52,746 bases of DNA from an uncultured Lachnospiraceae bacterium (GTDB lineage Bacteria; Bacillota; Clostridia; Lachnospirales; Lachnospiraceae), in assembly GCA_947631685.1 (NCBI GenBank), contig CANRMI010000016.1:1-52746 (forward strand). The letters run 5' to 3'. Positions 8,081 through 17,065 of the stretch are shown here, piece after piece. A model generated the notes under the pieces. The model did no database searches, was not told the origin of the DNA, and saw nothing but the letters and a program-made list of their open reading frames with translations. The position numbers and the translations under genes were made by a program. Numbering within the stretch: position 1 is the stretch's first letter; every line of letters starts with the position of its first letter.

Positions 8081-9220
8081 TTGGACAGAAAAATTAAAAT
8101 TTTACAATTTCCAATAGGTAATGGTAGGGGTGGGATGACGCAATATGTTTTACAAAATTGGAAGTTTATTGATAAATCAAAATTTCACTTTGATTTTGCT
8201 ACTATGAGTAAAGGCCTGAGTTTTGCCAATAAATTGGAAGAAGATGGATGTAAGATTTATTATATATCGTGCTATGCAGAGGAAAATGAAAGTCAGTTTA
8301 TTGAGGAATTTAAAAATATTTTGAAAGCAGAACAGTACGATATTGTACATTTGCATACAAAACAGTGGAAAAGCTTTTTAGTGGAAAAATTGGCACAGGA
8401 GGTAGGTGTAAAACGAATTATTGTACATGCGCATAATACTGGGATAGACGTAAGGGATGAGGTACAAAGAAATTCTGAATTCCTATTACACCAGAAAAGG
8501 AAAGAAGAATTAACGGAAAGTATGGCTACAGATTTTTGGGCGTGTTCTAAGATGGCGGCTGATTTTTTGTTTGGAGACAAGATAAATGCGGATAGAATTA
8601 AAATTATGAACAATGCTATTGATATAAGCAAATATAGTTATAAAGAGGAGGTTCGCCAAGCGGTACGAAAGCAATTAAAAATAAAGGAAGAGATTTTGAT
8701 AGGTCATGTAGGCCGTTTTGAATATCAAAAAAACCATGATTTTTTAATAGAGGTGTTTGGAAAAGTCTGTCAAATGAAAAAAAATGTTCGTCTATTATTA
8801 ATTGGGGAAGGAGAATTAAAAGATACTATTTATCAAAAAGCGGTTTCTTTAGGGGTAGCTAATAAGGTGATTTTTATGGGATTTCAGGAAAATGTAGGTA
8901 AATGGCTACAAGCAATGGATATTTTTGCTTTCCCATCTCATTTTGAAGGGCTGAGTATATCTGCAATAGAGGCGCAGGCATCGGGACTTCCTTGTATTAT
9001 GAGTGATCAGATTTCTGCAGAAACAGATATTACAGGAAATGTGAGATTTGTTTCACTGGATGTGGAAAAGTGGGCAGTTGAAATTATTGGTACAGATACG
9101 GCAAGTGATCGCAATGGCGCAGTATTGGCAATACAAAATGCAGGTTATGATATAAGGAAACAGATAAAAAGAATAGAATGGGAGTATATGTCCAAGGAAG
9201 ATAATTTAAACCCTGTGTAA
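8081..9220 (+). CDS. Glycosyltransferase family 1/4 (GT-B fold)
   Basis: Protein of 379 residues. TTG at 8081 is preceded by AAAGGAGAG (8066-8073) and gives the correct frame; the ATG at 8076 is out of frame. Seen: an N-terminal FPIGNGRGGMTQYV loop, VHLHTKQWKSF, IGHVGRFEYQKNHDFLIEV where the donor domain begins, LLLIGEGELKD, and EGLSISAIEAQASGLP (near 291-306), the E-x7-E nucleotide-sugar binding motif. No membrane segment; it would act at the cytoplasmic face, adding one sugar to the polymer unit. Donor and acceptor cannot be told. From this gene to about 18,300 the base composition is clearly lower in G+C than in neighbouring genes, suggesting a replaceable cassette. Confidence 0.85.
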   Translation: MDRKIKILQFPIGNGRGGMTQYVLQNWKFIDKSKFHFDFATMSKGLSFANKLEEDGCKIYYISCYAEENESQFIEEFKNILKAEQYDIVHLHTKQWKSFLVEKLAQEVGVKRIIVHAHNTGIDVRDEVQRNSEFLLHQKRKEELTESMATDFWACSKMAADFLFGDKINADRIKIMNNAIDISKYSYKEEVRQAVRKQLKIKEEILIGHVGRFEYQKNHDFLIEVFGKVCQMKKNVRLLLIGEGELKDTIYQKAVSLGVANKVIFMGFQENVGKWLQAMDIFAFPSHFEGLSISAIEAQASGLPCIMSDQISAETDITGNVRFVSLDVEKWAVEIIGTDTASDRNGAVLAIQNAGYDIRKQIKRIEWEYMSKEDNLNPV

Positions 9221-9268
9221 GTATAAAGAGATATAAATAATTTAAGAAACTTAGAGAGGTAAAAAGAT

Positions 9269-10459
9269 ATGCTAATATCAGTTATTATTCCAGTATATAA
9301 CATAGAGAAGTATATAGCAAAGTGCGTAAATAGTATTATAGAACAAACGTATGAGGATATAGAGATAATTCTTGTTGATGATGGCTCAAGAGATGCGTCT
9401 GGAAAGATTTGTGATGATTTAAGTAAGCAAGATGAACGAATTCAAGTAATTCATAAGAAAAATGGTGGTCAGACTTCTGCACGAAATGCAGGAGTACAGG
9501 TTGCAAAGGGAGACTACATATTTTTTGTCGATGGAGATGATTGGATTGATAAACAAATGATAGAAGAACTCGCCTCATTGCTTCAAGACGAAGAAATAGA
9601 TATTGTGACTTCAGGGTGTGTAATAGAAGACGGAGAATCAAAAGCAAAGATAATGGATAGTTTGAAAGAGGGAGTATATGCAAGTGACATAGAAAAAGAG
9701 TATTTCTATCGACATATGATTTATAATGGGAGTGTCGATAAATGCGGAATGCTTCGTTCAGTATGTGGAAAGCTTATTTCTGCAAGTATTGTTAGAGAAG
9801 TTTTAAACAAACAGAGCAACTTGATAAAATATGGTGAAGATATGGCAACAATTTTAGTTTGCTGTATGCAAGCAAGAAAAATCCTTGTTACACATAAAAT
9901 ATATTATCACTATATTAGACGAGATGGTTCAATGACTCATAGTTTGCATATGCATTATTTGACAGAATTGAACGAATGGTACATATGTTTAAAGACAAAT
10001 GCAGAAAAGTATGGTTGCTATAATCTGATTAAAAAACAGGTTGAGGTATATATGATCGAAAGCATGTTGTTTGGTATTAATACATATATGGGTTTAGAGG
10101 AAGAAAACCAAATTCCGTATTATTTTTTTGATGAAAAGAGATTATCTCCGAATATACGTTTGGTATTATATGGAGCAGGAAAAGTAGGACGCTCTTTTTA
10201 TAAACAGATAAAGTCGAAAGGGAATTATCAACTTGTATCATGGGTGGATAGGGATTATTGGAAATATCAGAAAAGCGAGATGAAAATAGAGAGTGTTGAT
10301 GCCTTGGCAGAAAAAGAATATGATGTGATTTTAGTAGCTATTAATTATGAAAGTATGGCTAAAACGATTAAGGAAACATTAATAAATAAGGGGATCCCAG
10401 AGAAGAAAATTGTCTGGATTAAACCGGAGAACATTATAGATAAATATATAAAATTATAA
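9269..10459 (+). CDS. GT2 glycosyltransferase with C-terminal Rossmann-like module
   Basis: Protein of 396 residues; AGAGAGG precedes ATG 9269. Residues 1-110 have the GT2 signatures ISVIIPVYNIEKYI, LVDDGSRDASG and FVDGDDW (D-x-D type metal site). Residues about 290-396 form a separate module, VLYGAGKVGRSFYKQIKSKG, then a WVDRDYW-like segment, EYDVILVAINYESMAKTI and IPEKKIVWI. The same module type recurs in five other proteins of this cluster. GT2 enzymes transfer sugars from UDP or GDP donors. The extra module has a GxGxxG-like dinucleotide-binding loop; whether it binds a cofactor or only organises the complex is unknown. Confidence 0.85.
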   Translation: MLISVIIPVYNIEKYIAKCVNSIIEQTYEDIEIILVDDGSRDASGKICDDLSKQDERIQVIHKKNGGQTSARNAGVQVAKGDYIFFVDGDDWIDKQMIEELASLLQDEEIDIVTSGCVIEDGESKAKIMDSLKEGVYASDIEKEYFYRHMIYNGSVDKCGMLRSVCGKLISASIVREVLNKQSNLIKYGEDMATILVCCMQARKILVTHKIYYHYIRRDGSMTHSLHMHYLTELNEWYICLKTNAEKYGCYNLIKKQVEVYMIESMLFGINTYMGLEEENQIPYYFFDEKRLSPNIRLVLYGAGKVGRSFYKQIKSKGNYQLVSWVDRDYWKYQKSEMKIESVDALAEKEYDVILVAINYESMAKTIKETLINKGIPEKKIVWIKPENIIDKYIKL

Positions 10460-10575
10460 ACTAATAAATGATAAATTATGGCCAATTAAATAGGCATAAT
10501 TTTATATAAAAATTATGATAAGCAGGCAATTGCAAGAATTGGTGTTAAAGCTTTTGAGTGAGGAAAGGAAGATAA

Positions 10576-11748
10576 ATGTTTTTAAGTATTATTATGCCTG
10601 TGTATAACAATGAAAAATATTTTCCGCGAGCTGTAAAAGGTATTATGGAACAAGATTTCTCTGACTTTGAACTGATTATAATAGATGACGGATCGACAGA
10701 TAATACTCCACAGATTGCGGATAAATTGGCTGATAAAGATAAGCGGATTAGGGTGATTCATCAAACAAATCAGTGGATATACGCTAGTATGAATCGGGGT
10801 ATAGATGCGGCAGCAGGAGATTACATCTACATAGTAAACTCAGATGATGGTTTACGAAAAAATAGTTTAAGGTTATTGGCAGAGAAAGTGAAGGAATATC
10901 AGCCGGACATTATATGGACGAAGGTCTTATCGCATGAATGTGACAGCGAGCAGAATATAATTTCTTATGATATTTCGCAGCTTGATCGCAAGGTGACAAA
11001 AGAGGTTTTTTATAAGAATAAAAAGGAAGTACGAGCTGCGTGGCCATATTTTATTTCTACTTTTTTGGCGCAGAATCAGGCTAATTTATATTCTAGAGAG
11101 CTGATGGGAAAGCATCGTTTTCGGAATGATGTATATGGAGCAGATTACTTTTTTAATATTAGTCTGGCATCAGATGTGGAATCTGCACTTGTTTTAAAGG
11201 AACCGGTGTATGATTTTTATGTATATAAAACTACAGAAATGAATGCATCGGTAGGAAAATTTTATTCTTATGAACACGATATGTTTAATGAAATGTATTT
11301 TGAATATCTTAACCTATTTCAGAAATGGGGAATACCAAAAGCAAGCTATCAGGAGTTACTTTGCTCCCGACGTTTAAAGAATATCAGTGCAGAATTAAAG
11401 TCTTTGACATATTTAAATTGCAATATGACTACAGAGCAAAAAATAGAATATGTATTGAAAAAAATAGCCGATAAAACAGTATGGGAATGTGCTTGCGAGA
11501 ATAATAGAAAAGAGGAACTGGAAAGCCGCATTCTTTCGGGTATACGTGTTTTACTGGTTCAGGAGACATTACCAATAGATAGTGAAATGTATTTTGTCTA
11601 TGAATTGTTGGAAGCACTCCTTTGTTATGAAAAGGATGATGAAGATTATGCGAAAATAGAACGGGGAATTTATCATCCGTTGAATCCCTATCACATTGGA
11701 AAATGCTTTTATGATAAATTATGTCTTACAAAAGATGGTTCTTTGTAA
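10576..11748 (+). CDS. GT2 glycosyltransferase
   Basis: Protein of 390 residues; GGAAAGGAAG precedes ATG 10576. Residues 1-105 carry FLSIIMPVYNNEKYF, IIIDDGSTDNTP and VNSDDG, the last in the position of the D-x-D metal site. The C-terminal two thirds is helical without a recognised domain and without a membrane helix. Related in overall plan to the preceding glycosyltransferase but lacking its Rossmann-like tail. Likely adds one sugar of the polymer repeat unit; specificity cannot be read. Confidence 0.82.
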   Translation: MFLSIIMPVYNNEKYFPRAVKGIMEQDFSDFELIIIDDGSTDNTPQIADKLADKDKRIRVIHQTNQWIYASMNRGIDAAAGDYIYIVNSDDGLRKNSLRLLAEKVKEYQPDIIWTKVLSHECDSEQNIISYDISQLDRKVTKEVFYKNKKEVRAAWPYFISTFLAQNQANLYSRELMGKHRFRNDVYGADYFFNISLASDVESALVLKEPVYDFYVYKTTEMNASVGKFYSYEHDMFNEMYFEYLNLFQKWGIPKASYQELLCSRRLKNISAELKSLTYLNCNMTTEQKIEYVLKKIADKTVWECACENNRKEELESRILSGIRVLLVQETLPIDSEMYFVYELLEALLCYEKDDEDYAKIERGIYHPLNPYHIGKCFYDKLCLTKDGSL

Positions 11749-11791
11749 TGGTTGAAAATATAATTTTGAATCAAATATATAGGAGAAATGA

Positions 11792-13030
11792 ATGAAGATA
11801 TTATGGCTGTGCAATATTGTGCTTCCTGAATTGTGCGAGATCTTTTCAATCCGTAAACCAGTGTTTGGCGGGTGGCTTAGCGGAATGTGGGAAAGCTTGT
11901 CGGAGCAAAAAGATTTGGAAATGGCAATTTGTGTTCCGATTGTGAATCCAGAGAAAAGAAGAGATGGTATTTATAAAGATTATAGATATTATTCATTTTC
12001 TGCAATATGGAGTTTTGATGAACAAGCATTGGAGCAGCAGGAACAATTTAAAAAAATATTGAATGATTTTCAACCGGATTTAGTTCATATTTGGGGGACA
12101 GAGTATATACATACTTATAATATGGTAAAGGTATGCGAGAGCAGAGGAATGCTGAATCGAGTCGTGGTAAATATACAGGGGCTGCTTTCTGTATATGCGC
12201 AGCATTATTGCCTGGGCATGGAAAAGCAGATAGAAATTCTTGGACAAAATAATTCTATATTAGCGGGACAGAAAGCATTTGAAGCTGGAGGTGTTTATGA
12301 GAAAGAAGTTTTGCGGAAAGTACAATATGCAATAGGACGAACCCAGTGGGATGAGGCTTGTTGCAGACAGATCAATAGGAAGATTACGTATTTATCATGT
12401 GGAGAAATCCTGCGAAAGACATTTTATGAAAGAAATGATAAATGGTGTTGGCAGAATTGTAGGAAGCACAGTATTTTGATTAGTCAGGCATCTTATCCGA
12501 TTAAGGGATTTCACTTGGTGTTAAGAGAATTATCCGAGCTGAAAAAAGAGTTTCCGGATCTTTGTGTTATAGTAGCGGGAAATGATATGCGGGAAGATAA
12601 TTCAGATTATGGGGGTTATTTAAAACAAAGAATAAAGGAAGAAGACTTGGAAGACACGATTTGTTTTGTAGGGCGTCTGAATGAAGAAGAAATGTATGAG
12701 CAGTATTTGCAGGCGAATGTATTTCTATCACCATCTACAATAGAAAACTCATCCAATTCCGTCTGCGAGGCGCAAATGGTGGGCGTGCCAGTAGTCTCCA
12801 GTTATGTGGGAGGTATTGGAACGTTGATTGAGCATGGTATCTCCGGCTATTGCTATCCACTAAATGAAAGTTATATGATGCGTTACTATGTCAGCATCTT
12901 TTTTAATGATTTTGATTTCGCAGCAAAGATTTCAAAAAATGAACAGGAAAGAGCACAGAGAAGTAACAATAAAAATGAAGTTATTGAACGTATGATACAG
13001 ATATATCGGGATTGTGCAAATCAAGCTTAA
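11792..13030 (+). CDS. Glycosyltransferase family 4 (GT-B fold)
   Basis: Protein of 412 residues; AGGAG at 11781-11785 precedes ATG 11792. Motifs seen: KPVFGGWLSGMW at the N-terminal acceptor side, LVHIWGTEY, ILISQASYPIKGFHLVL beginning the donor domain, VIVAGNDMRE, ICFVGRLNEEEM and ENSSNSVCEAQMVGVP (near 316-331), matching the conserved acidic donor-binding region. A cytoplasmic retaining-type glycosyltransferase of the surface-glycan cluster; the sugar donor is unknown. Confidence 0.82.
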   Translation: MKILWLCNIVLPELCEIFSIRKPVFGGWLSGMWESLSEQKDLEMAICVPIVNPEKRRDGIYKDYRYYSFSAIWSFDEQALEQQEQFKKILNDFQPDLVHIWGTEYIHTYNMVKVCESRGMLNRVVVNIQGLLSVYAQHYCLGMEKQIEILGQNNSILAGQKAFEAGGVYEKEVLRKVQYAIGRTQWDEACCRQINRKITYLSCGEILRKTFYERNDKWCWQNCRKHSILISQASYPIKGFHLVLRELSELKKEFPDLCVIVAGNDMREDNSDYGGYLKQRIKEEDLEDTICFVGRLNEEEMYEQYLQANVFLSPSTIENSSNSVCEAQMVGVPVVSSYVGGIGTLIEHGISGYCYPLNESYMMRYYVSIFFNDFDFAAKISKNEQERAQRSNNKNEVIERMIQIYRDCANQA

Positions 13031-13082
13031 AAGATAAGGACAAGATTAAGAAAAAGCTGCCAAAGCGGAAGGGCGGTTATTA

Positions 13083-15314
13083 ATGAGCTTTGAAGAAAAA
13101 TTAAATACTATTATTTTTAAATATAATGTTGATGCTGCATGCTCTGACTATAGGAAATATGTTAAGGCAGTAGAACTGGCGCAAATACTTTATTCTTCTA
13201 TTAGAAATCATACAGAAAAAGTTGTTTTACTTGGAATTGATCAAATGGACATCAGCTTTTTTAAATCGCTCATCCGTGATAATGAAAGTATTACCAGCAA
13301 GCTTTATCAAGAAGCAGACAGCATTCAGGCTGGGGGGGTAACAGTACTTCTGGTTTCCTATTATCAAAAGGATCAGATGATAGTTGATTTGCGTGAAAGA
13401 AATATATATGTTATAAGCTTGTATGATCATTTTGAAAGTAATGGTCTGGTCTTCAATCACAATTATTATGATATATATAATGATCAATATTGGGATGGCA
13501 GACAGGAAAAATGGGTTTATGAATATGGGAATATTGATATAAACCAAATATATTATTTCCATCGGAGAAGATATGAAACTGCGCAGGAGGAATCGGAAAA
13601 AAGATTATATTTAGAGAAAATGATTTTCGACTGTGTTTATGCAAAAGATTTTCTTACAATGAGGGAGAATATAGATAAATACTCATTGGAATTTAGAGAG
13701 CAGTCGGAAAAGTATTTTTTATTTGCTCAGGAAATAGAATCTTTGCTTTTAGAATTAAAGAATACCCTGGCAAAGAGAAACGCGGAAGATGTGATCGTGT
13801 TCTGGCTGGATATGTTGGAGTATGGCATGGATAAAACGATGCCTTTTTTGAAAGGGCTGGATAGAAAGGCACTGGTATTTGAAAAAGCTTTTACTGTAAC
13901 ACCGTATACATCACCTACATTGGTAACATTACTAACAGGAAAATGTCAGATAGAGGATGATACATATATATTATCTCGAATAGACTCAGACGATAATATC
14001 CTTGCTAAAGAATTGCAGGAAAGAAACTATGTCTTTAAATATTATGGAAATCATCTAAATCATTGGTTGGAGCAAAATGATTTATCGGATCATGTCTATA
14101 GATCGGATCTCTATTCTTTCACTCAATTGTATTGGGATGCACTGACGGATCTTGCAGACGAAGCAGAGAAAGGGAAAAAGGGATTTAGCATTTTACATGA
14201 ATTGTCTCATACGCATTGGCCGCTGGTGTCATTGGGAGTTAAGAGTACTAATTATATTACCGACTATCGGAATGAAAAGATTGCAAAACAGGTGTGGTCC
14301 AAACAATCTAAGGATCGGCAGCAAATGGAATCCAGAAAATACGTGGATCGGCAATTGGAATTCTGGAGTGATTTATTGCCAGACAGTATGTATAAAATTT
14401 ATATGAGTGATCATGGAATGAGTTTTTTGGGAAAATTCCACATAATTATGAAAATACAGCAGAAAAATATTATGCCGCATATTTGGAATGGACTGTTTAG
14501 CTACAAAAATTTTCTTCCAATGATCCTGCAGCTGATCGATAATCATATGATTGATGAGAAATCTCTTAGCAGCCCTTATGCGGTGATACAGGAGGTTGCA
14601 TGGTATAATAGAGAGCGTGTTTTTGAGGTGATTAAGGCAAAAGACTATTATTCCACAAATCTCGACTACGTTGGATTTCAAGGTGTTGTGACAGAAGAGG
14701 ATATGCTTGTTTCCTATGACAATGGATTTGAGTATTATCAAAAGCATCAGAATGACCATAAAATGGTTTCTGATAATCGGCTAAACTATTTGCGAAAATT
14801 GATTAGCCAGAAAAAGGCAGATTATTTTCATGTTGACAAGTTTCAATATACCAGAATTTTGATTATGGCCGAGAAAAAACGTGCTGAACGGACAAAAGAG
14901 TTCCATAAGCGAAAGTGCGAGGTGATAAATAATATCTTTGAACAGATAAAGGAAACAGAAATTCTGGCTTTGCGAGGTGGCGGTTATCATACATTAAATC
15001 TTTTAATGCCTTTGGAAGAGCGGCTGCGAAATAAAGTAAAATACATTATTGATAGCAACAAAGAATGCGTTGGTGGAAAAATGGGGATAGAAGTTATAAC
15101 GCTGGTCGAGATGATGCAGAAAGGCGTCACTACTGTTCTCATATCATCTTATCAATATTTACAGAAATGGGAGGAAGAATTAAAATCCTATACTGGCATT
15201 CGTACAATTAATATCTATCAAATTCTGAAAAAATCAGGACTTCCTTGTGATATGGAAGCCTGTTTTGAGCGCTTTATGGAAGAAGACTTTGATATGAATA
15301 GAATAGTCGATTGA
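13083..15314 (+). CDS. Soluble alkaline-phosphatase-superfamily (phosphoglycerol-transferase/sulfatase-like) enzyme with C-terminal Rossmann-like module
   Basis: Protein of 743 residues; the ribosome-binding site is weak (GGAAGGG near 13068). Residues about 235-460 resemble the sulfatase/LTA-synthase fold: VIVFWLDMLEYGMD with a first metal-binding Asp, PYTSPTLVTLLTGK in the nucleophile segment, and IYMSDHGMSF with the Asp-His pair. The sulfatase C/S-x-P-x-R signature is changed to T-S-P-T-L, so a phospho-transferase or hydrolase is more likely than a sulfatase. LTA synthases are membrane proteins facing outward; no membrane helix or signal peptide is seen here, so this one appears cytoplasmic. 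Residues about 620-735 (ILALRGGGYHTLN, KYIIDSNKECVGGKMG, VTTVLISSYQYLQKW) are a variant of the module shared across the cluster. Residues 40-150 contain another such region, VVLLGIDQMDISFFKSL. Substrate unknown. Confidence 0.65.
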   Translation: MSFEEKLNTIIFKYNVDAACSDYRKYVKAVELAQILYSSIRNHTEKVVLLGIDQMDISFFKSLIRDNESITSKLYQEADSIQAGGVTVLLVSYYQKDQMIVDLRERNIYVISLYDHFESNGLVFNHNYYDIYNDQYWDGRQEKWVYEYGNIDINQIYYFHRRRYETAQEESEKRLYLEKMIFDCVYAKDFLTMRENIDKYSLEFREQSEKYFLFAQEIESLLLELKNTLAKRNAEDVIVFWLDMLEYGMDKTMPFLKGLDRKALVFEKAFTVTPYTSPTLVTLLTGKCQIEDDTYILSRIDSDDNILAKELQERNYVFKYYGNHLNHWLEQNDLSDHVYRSDLYSFTQLYWDALTDLADEAEKGKKGFSILHELSHTHWPLVSLGVKSTNYITDYRNEKIAKQVWSKQSKDRQQMESRKYVDRQLEFWSDLLPDSMYKIYMSDHGMSFLGKFHIIMKIQQKNIMPHIWNGLFSYKNFLPMILQLIDNHMIDEKSLSSPYAVIQEVAWYNRERVFEVIKAKDYYSTNLDYVGFQGVVTEEDMLVSYDNGFEYYQKHQNDHKMVSDNRLNYLRKLISQKKADYFHVDKFQYTRILIMAEKKRAERTKEFHKRKCEVINNIFEQIKETEILALRGGGYHTLNLLMPLEERLRNKVKYIIDSNKECVGGKMGIEVITLVEMMQKGVTTVLISSYQYLQKWEEELKSYTGIRTINIYQILKKSGLPCDMEACFERFMEEDFDMNRIVD

Positions 15315-15429
15315 ATCAGATAAAAATCCCTGCATTCGTGTCATTGCGGTAAAAACGGGGAATGGCACCATATATGAAGTAACGAGATGCTTGCCTACAT
15401 AGATAGGAATAATAAGCGAAAATAAATAG

Positions 15430-15466
15430 CCCTACCTTGTTACCTGGCCCGTATCGGTAGGGTTAT
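15430..15466 (+). terminator. Possible terminator hairpin
   Basis: CCCTACC (15430-15436) pairs with GGTAGGG (15456-15462) and is followed by TTATT. The stem is 7 bp with a 19-nt loop; the T-run is weak. It lies 116 bases behind the alkaline-phosphatase-superfamily gene. Confidence 0.4.
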
Positions 15467-15482
15467 TGTTTAAACCTATGAG

Positions 15483-15516
15483 GGAGGTCAACCACTTTGT
15501 GGGCGGTTGCTCCTTT
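15483..15516 (+). terminator. Second possible terminator hairpin
   Basis: GGAG (15483-15486) and CAACC (15489-15493) pair with GGTTG (15505-15509) and CTCC (15510-15513), leaving a 2-nt bulge; TTTAT follows. It could equally be a structured leader. Confidence 0.35.
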
Positions 15517-15654
15517 ATCTGCTTATAATTTATCACAATATGAGAACAAATGCAAGAATGAATTTGACCGGAAGGTGATGCCCATATACAACTGTTCTGC
15601 TTTATGGTAAATTGTTTGCAGATACGGATAAATGAAACAGAAGAGAGGAAAAGA

Positions 15655-17016
15655 ATGAGAAATAAAGTGGAAAGCAAGTGTAAGGATACTCCCAAGGTAT
15701 CTGTGATTATGCCATCGCTGAATGTTGCGGAATACATAGATGAATGTATTCAATCTGTCATAAACCAGACATTACGAGAAATAGAGATTATCTGTGTTGA
15801 TGCCGGTTCTACAGATGGCACATGGGAGAAGCTTTGTTCCTATGCGGAAAATCCGGAAATCACAATACCGATTCGGCTGCTTCATAGTGATATGAAAAGT
15901 TATGGGTATCAGGTAAATTGGGGCATCAGGGAAGCAAAAGGGGAATATGTCGCAATTGTTGAGACAGATGATTATACAGTGCAAGATATGTATGAAACGC
16001 TTTATAACATTGCAGACCAAACAAAGGCAGATGTTGTAAAAGCGAATTATGATTGTTTCTATACAGGAAAGGATGGCAGAAAGGTATTTCAGCGTATTGA
16101 GCTATGGCAAAAAGATAAGTTACAGTATAACAAAGTAATTGATCCAAGTAAAATAGCATATTTATATGCTGCAGATTATAGCATCTGGAAAGGAATTTAT
16201 AACAGGAAATTTCTAAAGGAAAATGCTATTTGGTTAAATGAATCTAAAGGAGCGGCTTTTCAGGATATTGGCTTTGCCCAGCAGGTGCTGGCCTGCGCCC
16301 GAAGAGCATATTATTCAGACAGATCCTTTTATAGGTACCGGACAGACCGGGATACTTCTTCCATGAATTCCCTGCATGGACTGCAGTATTCTCATCAGGA
16401 ATTTAAACGTCTGCTGGAAGATGAAACGCTTTTTAAAAAGCTTGTTTACCCAGCAGGCTTGTACCGCCATATGGTGCAGTCATTTCATGGTGAACTGAAC
16501 AAATTATTAAAGGCAACAGATTACGATGTGCATTCTGAGCACATTGAACCATATGCAAAGTGGTTTGTAGAACAGATCGGACAGGCTTTGGCTTTAAAGT
16601 TGGTTTCTCCCGCTGATTTAGACATTTATTACCAGTATTTTCAGATGATAGCGGATGATATTGAAAAATATGCGGCAGATCTAAAACAGAGAGAGATGCT
16701 GCTGCGAGAAAATACGGAGTTGATTTTGGCCAAAACCCAGGGAAAGAAAACAGTCATATTTGGGGCGGGAATCTGCGGAAAGCGAGCGGCAGCATTCTTA
16801 AAAGAAAATGAGAGAGAAATTGCGGCAATTTGTGATAATAACAGGGAGTTGTGGGGAACGCATAAGTATGACTGCATAGTTGTTGCTCCGCAGGAAAGCG
16901 TGAAACGGTTTGGGGAATGTATTTATCTGATTGCTAACAAGTATCAGGTTGAGGAGATAGAAGCGCAGTTATGCGATATTGGAATACAGAAACAAAGTAT
17001 TCTGAAATTTCAATAA
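15655..17016 (+). CDS. GT2 glycosyltransferase with C-terminal Rossmann-like module
   Basis: Protein of 453 residues. ATG 15655 is preferred to the in-frame ATG at 15604 because AGAGAGGAAAAG stands directly before it. Residues about 15-120: VSVIMPSLNVAEYIDECI, CVDAGSTDGTW and VETDDY, the GT2 signatures including the acidic metal site. Residues about 360-453: TVIFGAGICGKRAAAFL, AICDNNRELWG, CIYLIANKYQVEEIEAQL and GIQKQSILKF, a clear copy of the cluster's shared module. Cytoplasmic, no membrane helix. Sugar specificity unknown. It is the first gene after the hairpin-rich intergenic region and may begin a second transcription unit. Confidence 0.85.
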   Translation: MRNKVESKCKDTPKVSVIMPSLNVAEYIDECIQSVINQTLREIEIICVDAGSTDGTWEKLCSYAENPEITIPIRLLHSDMKSYGYQVNWGIREAKGEYVAIVETDDYTVQDMYETLYNIADQTKADVVKANYDCFYTGKDGRKVFQRIELWQKDKLQYNKVIDPSKIAYLYAADYSIWKGIYNRKFLKENAIWLNESKGAAFQDIGFAQQVLACARRAYYSDRSFYRYRTDRDTSSMNSLHGLQYSHQEFKRLLEDETLFKKLVYPAGLYRHMVQSFHGELNKLLKATDYDVHSEHIEPYAKWFVEQIGQALALKLVSPADLDIYYQYFQMIADDIEKYAADLKQREMLLRENTELILAKTQGKKTVIFGAGICGKRAAAFLKENEREIAAICDNNRELWGTHKYDCIVVAPQESVKRFGECIYLIANKYQVEEIEAQLCDIGIQKQSILKFQ

Positions 17017-17065
17017 TAGCTGTTAAGCTTATTTGTGTATAGAAAAAAGAGGTATAAAAATAAAA

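Larger units (their letters stand above)
15315..15654. other. 340-base intergenic region with two hairpins
   Basis: No convincing gene. A 7-bp hairpin (15430-15462) and a bulged 9-bp hairpin (15483-15513) lie close together. A 16-codon open frame from ATG 15478 runs through the second hairpin; its start lacks a separate ribosome-binding site and no family is recognised. The composition changes locally to more G+C than the flanking genes. It may be a terminator region, a small regulatory RNA or the scar of a mobile element; the sequence does not decide. Confidence 0.4.

Noticed and set aside
13083..15314. Sulfatase
   Set aside because: The C/S-x-P-x-R signature needed for formylglycine formation is absent (T-S-P-T-L).
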